NCBI GenBank assembly: GCA_003242645.1
Contig: QGVC01000254.1
Location: 1 to 5,194, forward strand
Direction: 5' to 3'
Origin: Pseudomonadota bacterium
GTDB taxonomy: Bacteria; Pseudomonadota; Alphaproteobacteria; Rhizobiales; Hyphomicrobiaceae
Length of the DNA: 5,194 nucleotides
Shown here: one piece after another, positions 1 through 5,194 of the stretch
Layout: every line of letters begins with the position of its first letter
Position numbering within the stretch: position 1 is the stretch's first letter
Translations under genes and position numbers: made by a program
The notes under the pieces: generated by a model
What the model was told of the DNA's origin: nothing
Seen by the model: the letters and a program-made list of their open reading frames with translations, nothing else
Databases searched by the model: none

Positions 1-591
1 AAGCACGCTACGGTCGCGCGCGGTCTTGATGAAAAGCGCCTGTCGAAACAGCTCGACGAAATCGACCGGCTGAACGATAGCCTGGATGGCTTCCGCGTCC
101 TGAAATCTTGCGAGGTGGACATCTTAGCTGACGGCACGCTGGATTTGCCGGACCGCATTTTGAAGCGGCTCGATTTCGTTGTTTGTGCCGTTCATTACAA
201 ATTTGACATGGACGCCAAATCGCAAACCGAGCGGATCTTGCGGGCCATGGATAATCCCTATTGCAAAATTCTGGCGCATCCCACCGGGCGCCTGCTGCTT
301 GAGCGGCCGGGCTATGCGTTGGAGATCGAGCGCGTGCTGCGGGGCGCCAAGGAAAGGGGGTGCTTTCTGGAGCTGAACTCCCATCCTTCGCGTCTCGATC
401 TGGATGACGTGCACTGCAAAGCCGCAAAGGAGATGGGCATTCTCATTTCGATCGGCACGGACGCCCACTCGACCATGGGACTTGATGCGATACGGTACGG
501 GGTTGGCCAGGCCCGGCGCGGCTGGCTCGAGCCGAAGGATATTCTCAACACGCGCCCCTGGCCGGAGCTGAAGCGGCTGCTCGCGCGGTGA
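1..591 (+). CDS. polX: DNA polymerase/3'-5' exonuclease PolX, C-terminal part (5' truncated)
   Basis: The frame is open from the first base to the TGA at 589-591 and gives 196 residues, about the last third of a family X polymerase that is usually near 570 residues. The visible part is the PHP domain, the metal-dependent phosphoesterase/exonuclease module of bacterial PolX. Its first residues (KHATVARGLDEKRL) match the stretch that normally follows the TDHS motif. Likely metal ligands are present: Glu38 in CEVDILADG, His65 in AVHYKF, His93 in LAHPTGR, and Asp154 and His156 in IGTDAHS. ELNSHPSRLDL (residues 124-134) is also typical. In the family, PolX fills short gaps during base-excision repair and trims 3' ends in the cytoplasm. 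The polymerase and helix-hairpin-helix parts lie outside the window, so their integrity cannot be judged. A GTG at 115 is internal and not a start. The CapA-family gene begins 19 bp downstream on the same strand, so the two are probably cotranscribed. Confidence 0.93.
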   Translation, partial: KHATVARGLDEKRLSKQLDEIDRLNDSLDGFRVLKSCEVDILADGTLDLPDRILKRLDFVVCAVHYKFDMDAKSQTERILRAMDNPYCKILAHPTGRLLLERPGYALEIERVLRGAKERGCFLELNSHPSRLDLDDVHCKAAKEMGILISIGTDAHSTMGLDAIRYGVGQARRGWLEPKDILNTRPWPELKRLLAR

Positions 592-610
592 GCTGAGCAG
601 CGAGAAAATC

Positions 611-1723
611 ATGGTGTCGGAAAGCGTAAAGCTGTTACTGACGGGCGACGTGATGACGGGGCGCGGGATCGATCAGATTCTGCCCCATCCCTCCGATCCC
701 GTGCTATACGAGGATTATGTCAAATCTGCCCTCGATTACGTGAAGCTGGCGGAGGACGCGCACGGCCCGATCCCGCGCCGGGTTCCTTATGAATACATCT
801 GGGGTGATGCACTGGATGAGCTCAAGGCGCGAAACCTCGATTTTCGCCTGATCAATCTGGAAACAGCGATAACGTCCGACGGCATTCCGGAGCCGAAAGG
901 CATTAATTACCGAATGCACCCGGCGAACATCGGGGTGCTGACAGCCGCTCGCATCGATGCTTGTGTTCTAGCAAATAATCACATGCTTGACTGGGGCGTC
1001 TCGGGTTTGAACGAAACGCTCGAAACGTTGGAGCGAGCAGGTATCGCTGCCGTCGGGGCCGGTCGAAACCAGCGAGACGCGACGGCGCCACTGGTGCGCC
1101 AGCTTGCCGACAACCGCCGCATTGTTGTCTTCGCCTACGGCTCAACAGATAGCGGTGTCCCATATTACTGGGCGGCGGGTGAGAATGCACCGGGCGTCAA
1201 TGTTCTTTCCGGCTTTTCAGATCGCACGGCGACGGACATTGCTGATCGTATTCAAGCGATAAAGCGGTCTGGCGATGTCGTGATCGTCTCGATCCATTGG
1301 GGCAGCAATTGGGGCTACGAAATTCCCGCCGCGCACCGCCGGTTTGCCCACACGCTCATCGAGACCGGCGTGGTTGACGTTATTCATGGCCATTCGTCGC
1401 ACCATGCCAGGGTTTGCGAGGTGTGGCGCGGGAAATTGATCATGTATGGATGCGGCGATCTCATCAACGATTACGAGGGGATCAGCGGGTACGAAGTTTA
1501 TCGCGATGACCTGGGCCTGATGTATTTCCCCGAGATCGACCCCACGAATGGTCAGCTGATAGCCCTCGAGATGGCTCCATTCCGAATCCGCAGATTTCGC
1601 CTTGAATGCGCGCCGGATCACGATGTGACCTGGCTTGCCGAGACGTTGTGGCGTGAGGGGCGGCAAGTCGGAACAGGAGTCGAGGTAACAAATACAGGTC
1701 ACCTGCGGCTCACCTGGAAATAG
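611..1723 (+). CDS. CapA-family (poly-gamma-glutamate synthesis type) metallophosphoesterase
   Basis: A complete 370-residue protein of the PGA_cap/CapA family, which has a calcineurin-like metallophosphoesterase fold. Visible metal-site motifs, in order, are TGDVMTGRG (Asp13), INLETAIT (Asn82, Glu84), LANNHMLDWG (Asn122, Asn123, His124), SIHWGSNWG (His229) and IHGHSSHH (His259, His261, His264). The full set suggests an active hydrolase. The Bacillus CapA/PgsA proteins are membrane-anchored and help export poly-gamma-glutamate. This protein has no N-terminal signal peptide or transmembrane helix: the GDVM motif begins at about residue 12, so it is probably cytoplasmic. No capB or capC partner is visible, so a capsule role is not supported; the substrate is unknown. 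The ATG at 611 is preceded only by a weak purine-rich stretch (GCGAGAAA), which fits translation following on from polX, whose stop is 19 bp upstream. It converges with pncA, leaving 34 bp with no convincing terminator. Confidence 0.9.
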   Translation: MVSESVKLLLTGDVMTGRGIDQILPHPSDPVLYEDYVKSALDYVKLAEDAHGPIPRRVPYEYIWGDALDELKARNLDFRLINLETAITSDGIPEPKGINYRMHPANIGVLTAARIDACVLANNHMLDWGVSGLNETLETLERAGIAAVGAGRNQRDATAPLVRQLADNRRIVVFAYGSTDSGVPYYWAAGENAPGVNVLSGFSDRTATDIADRIQAIKRSGDVVIVSIHWGSNWGYEIPAAHRRFAHTLIETGVVDVIHGHSSHHARVCEVWRGKLIMYGCGDLINDYEGISGYEVYRDDLGLMYFPEIDPTNGQLIALEMAPFRIRRFRLECAPDHDVTWLAETLWREGRQVGTGVEVTNTGHLRLTWK

Positions 1724-1757
1724 GCACTCACCAAGCGGCGCTTTCAAACCAAAGCTT

Positions 1758-2411
1758 TCACTTTGCCTGCGCAGCCTTGATGTCTTCCGTCGTGACAACG
1801 TGCACCCCGAGCTCCGCGAAGCTCCGGCGGGTTTCCTGGAGAGATCCGTTCACGTCGATCGCTCGGCACGCGTCCTCGATGACGACGGCGGGGAATCCGA
1901 TGCGGGTAGCATCCTCGACGGAATAACGGACGCAGAAGTCGAACGCGAGGCCGGCGAAAAACGCACGCTCAAGGCCGCGCTCCCGCAAGTAGCCGGCGAG
2001 TCCGGTCGGCGTCTTGCGATCGTTTTCAAAGAACGCAGAATAAGAATCTATATGCTTGTGATAACCCTTTCTGAGGATTAGCTCAGCATGCGGGATATCC
2101 AGCTCATCGCGCAGCTGAGCTCCCGGCGTGCCCTGAACGCAATGATCCGGCCACAGAACCTGGGGACCGTAGAACACCTCGATTATTTCGTAGGGCTGCC
2201 GGCCAGGGTGAGACGACGCAAAGGACAAGTGTCCTGGCGGATGCCAGTCCTGCGTGATAATGACGTGCTGGAAATGCCGCGCAATCTCGTTGATCGGCCG
2301 AATGACCTCATCGCCACGCGGGACGGACAGCCGCCCGCCCGGACAGAAGTCGTATTGCACGTCGACAGCGATGAGAACGTCTCGTTCGGTGATCTGCAGG
2401 ATCTTGTTCAC
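1758..2411 (-). CDS. pncA: nicotinamidase (PncA, isochorismatase-like hydrolase)
   Basis: A complete 217-residue cysteine hydrolase that deamidates nicotinamide to nicotinate in the cytoplasm, the first step of the Preiss-Handler salvage route to NAD. The catalytic triad is visible as Asp17 (AVDVQYDFCPGG), Lys115 (LRKGYH) and Cys160 (FDFCVRYSV). Likely metal ligands are Asp55, His57 and His61 in TQDWHPPGH and His90 in WPDHCVQG. SYSAFFEN (residues 123-130) is also a PncA signature, and the length is normal for the family (about 210). The start is a GTG at 2411-2409 that overlaps the TGA stop of pncB as GTGA. A strong GGAGG (2422-2426) lies 10 nt upstream, inside the end of pncB, so translation is likely coupled. 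Adjacency to pncB, the next enzyme of the pathway, confirms nicotinamidase over other isochorismatase-like hydrolases. Confidence 0.95.
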   Translation of the reverse strand: MNKILQITERDVLIAVDVQYDFCPGGRLSVPRGDEVIRPINEIARHFQHVIITQDWHPPGHLSFASSHPGRQPYEIIEVFYGPQVLWPDHCVQGTPGAQLRDELDIPHAELILRKGYHKHIDSYSAFFENDRKTPTGLAGYLRERGLERAFFAGLAFDFCVRYSVEDATRIGFPAVVIEDACRAIDVNGSLQETRRSFAELGVHVVTTEDIKAAQAK

Positions 2412-3766
2412 TTGGCAGCTTCCTCCAGCTCGGCCAGGTGTTTGTCCACTTCCTCGGTCAACTGCAACAAAGCTGCTCCGATCTCGACCGGGTACTGAGC
2501 ATCCGGCTCGAGCCGCCGTAGCGGCTCGGGTAATTGTGCAAGATTTTTCGCCGCGTGTTTACGGACCTCATCTAGGCTTGGAGACGGACGAATTCGCCGT
2601 CCATTTTTCATCACCAGATGGATCAGTTGCTCGCCCGGCTGGGTGTCAGTCTCGACCGAAAGGACGTCACCGGACATGCGTCCATCGGCATCATAGTTGC
2701 GCCACACCTGTTTGCGCCCGGGCCAGGTCGCTTTGCCCGCTGAGCGCTTGCGACGACCGACGCCGGCGTATTCCTGGAGTTTGTAGGCACAATCGAGAGC
2801 CGGGACGTCGAACGAGGTCGTCAGGCTTGTGCCGATTCCATAGCCGTCAATCGGAGCGCCCGTCTCGCGGAAATGTAGAAGCTCTGCGTCGTCAATGCCG
2901 CCGCTGGCAAAAATGATCACGTCCTTAAGCCCGCCCTCATCGAGGATCTGCCGCACACTCTTTGCCAACGCAGCGAGATCGCCGCTGTCAAGGCGGACGC
3001 CGCGAATCTTTATCCCGCGCGCTGCTAGCTTCGGCGCCAGAGCAACGACTTTTCTCGCTGCCGCTTCGGTATCGTAAGTATCGATCAGGAGCACGAGTCC
3101 CTCAGGCCGGGATTCGGCAAACGCCTCGAAGGCGGAGACTTCATCGTCGAAAGCCTGAATGAAGGAATGCGCCATCGTGCCGAATATGGGAATGCCGTAA
3201 AGCTGGCCGGCGGACATCGTGGCGGTTCCAGCGTATCCGGCAATGTAGCTGGCCCGCGCTGCCATAATCCCCGCCTCAGCTCCATGGGCCCGCCGCAGGC
3301 CGAAGTCGACAAGCTGCTTGCCCGGCGCCAGCAGCACATGGCGGGCCGCCTTGGATGCGATCAGCGTCTGGAAATGGAGAATATTGATCAGCCGCGTTTC
3401 GACGAGCTGAGCCTCCGGCAGTGGTGCGACAACGCGCAAAATCGGCTCATTGGGAAAGAACACCGTGCCTTCCGGCATGGCATAGACATCGCCGGTGAAG
3501 CGGAATTTTCCCAGCTGGGATATAACGCTTTCGCTGAAACGTCCGCTCCGGCGCAGCCAGTCGAGGTCCTCCGGGGGAAAACTTAGGTTTTCCAGAAAAT
3601 CAAGTGCTTGCTCGAGGCCAGCCGCGACAAGAAAACCGCGAGAGCGGGGGAGCTTGCGCACAAAGAACTCGAAGACGGCCGTTTCCGTTTTCCCATGCTC
3701 CAGGTAGGCCTGGATCATGTTGAGCTGATAAAGGTCAGTCAGCAGAGGGCTTCTTGACAGGTCCAT
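2408..3766 (-). CDS. pncB: nicotinate phosphoribosyltransferase
   Basis: A 452-residue enzyme that condenses nicotinate with PRPP (with ATP hydrolysis) to nicotinate mononucleotide, the committed step of Preiss-Handler NAD salvage. Motifs in order: SPLLTDLYQLNMIQAYLEHG (residues 6-25, typical N-terminus), FEFFVRKLP (32-40), FGLRRAHGAEAG (155-166), FGTMAHSFI (195-203; its His200 corresponds to the histidine phosphorylated during catalysis), LIDTYDT (227-233), VRLDSGDLAAL (257-267) and IFASGGID (285-292). I chose the ATG at 3766 because GGGAG (3771-3775) lies 4 nt upstream and the homologous N-terminus begins there. A GTG at 3796 would add ten unconserved residues and coincides with the predicted transcription start. 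It is first in an operon with pncA, which it overlaps by 4 bp. The C-terminus is charged and helical (LTEEVDKHLAELEEAAK). It runs in the same direction as hsp20, with a 158-bp gap between them. Confidence 0.95.
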   Translation of the reverse strand: MDLSRSPLLTDLYQLNMIQAYLEHGKTETAVFEFFVRKLPRSRGFLVAAGLEQALDFLENLSFPPEDLDWLRRSGRFSESVISQLGKFRFTGDVYAMPEGTVFFPNEPILRVVAPLPEAQLVETRLINILHFQTLIASKAARHVLLAPGKQLVDFGLRRAHGAEAGIMAARASYIAGYAGTATMSAGQLYGIPIFGTMAHSFIQAFDDEVSAFEAFAESRPEGLVLLIDTYDTEAAARKVVALAPKLAARGIKIRGVRLDSGDLAALAKSVRQILDEGGLKDVIIFASGGIDDAELLHFRETGAPIDGYGIGTSLTTSFDVPALDCAYKLQEYAGVGRRKRSAGKATWPGRKQVWRNYDADGRMSGDVLSVETDTQPGEQLIHLVMKNGRRIRPSPSLDEVRKHAAKNLAQLPEPLRRLEPDAQYPVEIGAALLQLTEEVDKHLAELEEAAK

Positions 3767-3802
3767 CCAGCTCCCTCTTCCAAAGCCCTGGCGCACGGCT
3801 TG

Positions 3803-3830
3803 AGTTTATCATTGGTCGGGCAGTCATCAA
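3803..3830 (-). promoter_or_regulatory. sigma70-like promoter of the pncB-pncA operon
   Basis: On the minus strand a -35 TTGATG (3830-3825) and a -10 TAAACT (3808-3803) are separated by 16 bp. The -10 is preceded by TGA, giving an extended -10 form (TG-N-TAAACT). Each hexamer matches four of six consensus bases. The predicted start is near 3796, leaving a leader of about 30 nt before the ATG at 3766 with its GGGAG. This also argues against the upstream GTG at 3796 as the translation start. Confidence 0.5.
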
Positions 3831-3840
3831 GCGCGCGGAT

Positions 3841-3855
3841 CGGTGTTCAACACCG
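3841..3855. repeat. perfect palindrome CGGTGTT-C-AACACCG upstream of the pncB promoter
   Basis: Two 7-bp arms are perfectly complementary around a single central base. The palindrome lies about 10 bp upstream of the predicted pncB -35 element, centred near -52, a usual place for a regulator of the NAD-salvage operon. It also lies 70 bp beyond the hsp20 stop, so it could instead form a transcript hairpin there, but no T-run follows on the minus strand. I do not recognise it as the site of a known NAD regulator such as NrtR or NiaR. Confidence 0.45.
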
Positions 3856-3882
3856 GACCACCCACCCGCTCAGTCTCAAGTA

Positions 3883-3904
3883 CGGGGGGATCGCCGTCCC
3901 CCCG
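3883..3904 (-). terminator. GC-rich hairpin downstream of hsp20 (possible terminator)
   Basis: Arms CGGGGGGA and TCCCCCCG are perfectly complementary (8 bp) around a 6-nt loop, starting 20 bp past the hsp20 stop. On the minus strand the stem is followed by TACTTGAG with no U-tract, so it is not a textbook intrinsic terminator. It may still end the transcript, or protect its 3' end and partly insulate the pncB operon from hsp20 transcription. There is no gene on the plus strand that it could serve. Confidence 0.45.
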
Positions 3905-3924
3905 GCTTTCTCTAAGGGAGCTCG

Positions 3925-4419
3925 TCAGGCCTTCTTGATCTCGATCTTCTTCTCGGCCTTTACGGCCTCGGGTTTCTTTGGGGCGGTGATCTTCAGCACG
4001 CCCTTGTCAAATTTTGCCTCGATCTTGTCCGCATCGATGGTGTCCGGGAGCGAGAGGGAGCGCTCGAATTTTCCATAGGAACGTTCGGCCAGATAGTAAT
4101 TCTCCTCTTTCTCTTCGCGCTCGCTCTTCTTTTCGCCCTTGATGGTCAGCGTCCCGTTGGCCATCGTCACGGAGATGTCCTTCTCGTCGACGCCCGGCAG
4201 GTCGACCTCGATCATGAACTTCTTATCGTCCTCGTGGACGTCGACCTCCGGCAACATTACTGGACGCCCGAAACGGCGAGAAATCAGGCTCGGCCAGCGA
4301 GGCCAGCCATGCTCAAGCCGCTCGAACATCCTGTCCATCTCCTCGCGCATGGCGGCGAAGATGTCGCTCGGACGGGTCACTTCACCCAACGTTGGCTTGG
4401 TGATCTCAGTTTTGGGCAT
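3925..4419 (-). CDS. hsp20: Hsp20/alpha-crystallin small heat-shock protein
   Basis: A complete 164-residue ATP-independent holdase that binds unfolding proteins in the cytoplasm as large oligomers. Residues 1-50 form the variable N-terminal arm (FAAMREEMDRMFERL, then a Trp/Pro-rich stretch). The alpha-crystallin domain spans about 57-148: LPEVDVHEDDKKFMIEVDLPGV, then NGTLTIKGEK, then FERSLSLPDTIDADKIEAKF, ending in the hallmark GVLKITAPK (140-148). The C-terminal tail carries an IEI (159-161), matching the I-x-I/V motif that docks neighbouring subunits. The ATG at 4419 has GGAG (4427-4430) 7 nt upstream. The gene is divergent from prs, and an FNR/FixK-type site lies 171 bp upstream of its start. 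No CIRCE element or clear sigma32 promoter is seen. This is the class common in rhizobia and other proteobacteria, of normal length. Confidence 0.95.
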   Translation of the reverse strand: MPKTEITKPTLGEVTRPSDIFAAMREEMDRMFERLEHGWPRWPSLISRRFGRPVMLPEVDVHEDDKKFMIEVDLPGVDEKDISVTMANGTLTIKGEKKSEREEKEENYYLAERSYGKFERSLSLPDTIDADKIEAKFDKGVLKITAPKKPEAVKAEKKIEIKKA

Positions 4420-4462
4420 GGTTAAGCTCCATCATCGGTAGGACAGTTCTGAAACGCAGATG

Positions 4463-4498
4463 GGCAAGGGCGGTTCGCCGAGCTCCCCAGCCCTTACC
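4463..4498 (-). other. stem-loop in the predicted hsp20 mRNA leader
   Basis: In the minus-strand transcript, GGUAAGGGC (4498-4490) can pair with GCCCUUGCC (4471-4463), eight Watson-Crick pairs and one G-U, around an 18-nt loop. The loop includes AGCUC, complementary to the GAGCU of the hsp20 ribosome binding site. It could fold as a leader regulatory element, but the conserved short segment of rhizobial ROSE thermometers is not obvious here. It may simply be a stable leader hairpin. Confidence 0.25.
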
Positions 4499-4561
4499 AG
4501 CTTGGCCACGCGCAGGTCGCCCGACCTTGGGCTTCAGCTTGAGCCAAACTGTTCATGTGTA

Positions 4562-4567
4562 AGTCTG
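4562..4567 (-). promoter_or_regulatory. candidate -10 element for hsp20
   Basis: CAGACT on the minus strand matches TATAAT at only three positions, but these include the important A2 and T6. It is positioned exactly as expected for a class II activator bound at 4590-4603. The implied transcript would start near 4555 and have a leader of about 135 nt before the ATG at 4419. No -35 hexamer is needed in this arrangement. The call rests on spacing, not on a strong hexamer. Confidence 0.35.
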
Positions 4568-4589
4568 AAAGGCTGCAACCCTAGCTGCC

Positions 4590-4603
4590 TTGATGGGAAT
4601 CAA
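4590..4603. promoter_or_regulatory. perfect FNR/Anr/FixK-type binding site
   Basis: The sequence TTGAT-GGGA-ATCAA matches the FNR/Anr consensus TTGAT-N4-ATCAA at all ten specified positions, and also the rhizobial FixK form TTGA-N6-TCAA. With one flanking base pair it forms a 16-bp inverted repeat (4589-4604). Read toward hsp20, the site is followed after exactly 22 bp by CAGACT (4567-4562). This places the box at -41.5 relative to a start near 4555, the geometry of class II FNR/CRP activation. Read toward prs, the same distance gives ACCTGG, a poor -10. Activation of hsp20 under low oxygen is therefore the better reading. The regulator itself is not in the window. Confidence 0.65.
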
Positions 4604-4736
4604 GCTGAACTTCACCGGCGCTAAGACCTGGAGCGGCAGTGTCCCAGGATCGCACTGGAGGCGGCAAGGCGATGGTCGGAATATTGAGTTGAGCGTTTGA
4701 AATATAACGTGCTGCCGAAGAGGGAGTTTCGCCTCA

Positions 4737-5194
4737 ATGCAATTATTTGCCCTCAGCGAAAGCCGGCCGTTCGCGGAGCGAGTTGCGACGGAGCTGGGCC
4801 TCGGCCTGTCAGAGATCGAGGAGCGTGTGTTTCCGGACGGTGAGTTTCAAAATCGGCCCCTCGTCAGTCTGCGAGGCCGCGATGTTTACGTTATCCAGAG
4901 CCTCCATGCAGGCCCGGATGTCAGCCTCTCCGACAAGCTTGTCCGCCTTCTCGTACTCCTGGCCACCCTGAGGGATAACGGCGCGCAGCGCGTTACGGCG
5001 GTCATCCCCTATCTCGCCTTCGCCAGACAGGACCGACAGGTGCACCCTCGCGATCCGCTCGCCTTGCGAACCTTGGCCCTGCTTCTCGAAGCTGCAGGCG
5101 CAGATGCGGTGGTCACCGTCGACGTGCATAACATTGCAGCCTTTCAGAATGCCTTCCGTTGTCAGGCGATCAATCTGGAAGCGGCGCCTGATCT
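4737..5194 (+). CDS. prs: ribose-phosphate pyrophosphokinase (PRPP synthetase), N-terminal part, 3' truncated
   Basis: The frame opens at the ATG at 4737 and has no stop up to the window end: 152 codons of an enzyme usually near 300 residues. It transfers pyrophosphate from ATP to ribose-5-phosphate, making PRPP. Visible motifs are RVFPDGEFQNR (residues 30-40), RDVYVIQSL (48-56), AVIPYLAFARQDRQ (88-101, the ATP-contacting RQDR segment), DPLALRTLALLLEAAGAD (106-123) and VVTVDVHN (125-132, replacing the usual TVDLHA). The text after it (IAAFQNAF...AINLEA) is more like short archaeal-type enzymes than the housekeeping class I enzyme, so this is probably a second, accessory PRPP synthetase. This is inference from half a protein; the C-terminal PRPP-binding loop is outside. 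AGGGAG (4721-4726) lies 10 nt upstream of the start. Divergent from hsp20 and near pncB, which consumes PRPP. Confidence 0.9.
   Translation, partial: MQLFALSESRPFAERVATELGLGLSEIEERVFPDGEFQNRPLVSLRGRDVYVIQSLHAGPDVSLSDKLVRLLVLLATLRDNGAQRVTAVIPYLAFARQDRQVHPRDPLALRTLALLLEAAGADAVVTVDVHNIAAFQNAFRCQAINLEAAPD

Larger units (their letters stand above)
4420..4736. other. divergent hsp20/prs intergenic region (317 bp)
   Basis: I see no gene here; it should carry the promoters of both flanking genes. It contains a perfect FNR/FixK-type box at 4590-4603 and a 14-bp palindrome AGGTCG-CC-CGACCT at 4514-4527. A long inverted repeat lies at 4463-4498, with arms GGCAAGGGC and GCCCTTACC and a nested CGG-TTCG-CCG. 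An AT-rich stretch GAAATATAAC lies at 4699-4708, where TATAAC (4703-4708) could be a -10 for prs about 29 bp before its ATG. The nearest TTGAGT (4684-4689) is only 13 bp away, too close for a normal -35, so a prs promoter there would be weak or activator-dependent. No CIRCE repeat is present. Confidence 0.75.

Noticed and set aside
124..612. 162-codon minus-strand open frame opposite polX
   Set aside because: The plus strand here encodes the PHP domain with all its motifs; the reverse frame has no family resemblance.
1724..1757. Bidirectional terminator between convergent capA-like gene and pncA
   Set aside because: Only short pairings (an AAAGCTTT palindrome and a 4-bp AAGC/GCTT stem) are present, with no stable stem followed by a T-run.
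1217..1798. 193-codon open frame on the minus strand across the 3' half of the CapA-family gene
   Set aside because: It is antisense to a gene with clear family motifs, shows no recognisable domain, and runs into the pncA 3' end; it is a shadow of GC-rich coding sequence.
3767..3796. Upstream GTG start extending PncB by ten residues
   Set aside because: The extra residues (MRQGFGRGSW) are not family-like, the ATG at 3766 has a good GGGAG, and the predicted transcript begins at about 3796.
4684..4708. TTGAGT...TATAAC as a standard sigma70 promoter for prs
   Set aside because: The spacer is 13 bp instead of 16-18 bp; the TATAAC may serve as a -10, but the -35 pairing is not supported.
4420..4736. 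CIRCE element, sigma32 promoter or sigma54 promoter for hsp20
   Set aside because: I found no TTAGCACTC-N9-GAGTGCTAA repeat, no CTTG with a properly spaced CCCAT, and no TGGC-N8-TTGC arrangement on either strand.
4747..4971. 74-codon plus-strand frame within prs, and a 106-codon minus-strand frame at 4809-5129
   Set aside because: The frame starting at 4737 stays open to the window end and carries PRPP synthetase motifs; the other two are shadows.

Overview
The window reads as bacterial chromosome, most likely from a GC-rich proteobacterium. An alphaproteobacterium of the Rhizobiales type is my best guess, from the style of the small heat-shock protein and the NAD-salvage enzymes and from the perfect FNR/FixK-type site. 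This is inference; no rRNA or other marker gene is present. Coding density is high, with six protein genes and no tRNA, rRNA, insertion sequence or CRISPR array. The genes at both window edges are cut off.

Layout: (1) Positions 1-591, plus strand, hold the C-terminal third of a PolX-type DNA polymerase/3'-5' exonuclease (PHP domain). It is followed 19 bp later by a complete CapA-family metallophosphoesterase (611-1723), probably in the same operon. (2) On the minus strand, converging on capA, lies a two-gene NAD-salvage operon. Nicotinate phosphoribosyltransferase (pncB, 2408-3766) comes first and nicotinamidase (pncA, 1758-2411) second; they overlap by 4 bp (GTGA). A sigma70-like promoter and a perfect palindrome lie upstream of pncB. 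(3) Also on the minus strand is an Hsp20 small heat-shock protein (3925-4419) with a GC-rich hairpin after its stop. (4) A 317-bp divergent intergenic region holds a perfect FNR/Anr/FixK consensus box (TTGAT-N4-ATCAA, 4590-4603). (5) A ribose-phosphate pyrophosphokinase (PRPP synthetase) gene starts at 4737 on the plus strand and runs off the window end.

How the genes fit together: PncA converts nicotinamide to nicotinate, and PncB joins nicotinate to PRPP to give nicotinate mononucleotide. The divergent synthetase would supply PRPP. With Hsp20 and PolX alongside and an oxygen/redox-type regulator site between hsp20 and prs, the window looks like a stress or low-oxygen survival island combining NAD salvage, protein protection and DNA repair. 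The pairing of a CapA-like gene with a nicotinate phosphoribosyltransferase gene recalls the Mycobacterium tuberculosis pair Rv0574c/Rv0573c (pncB2), which belongs to the DosR hypoxia regulon together with the small heat-shock protein HspX. That resemblance, plus the FNR-like box, is the most interesting aspect of the window.
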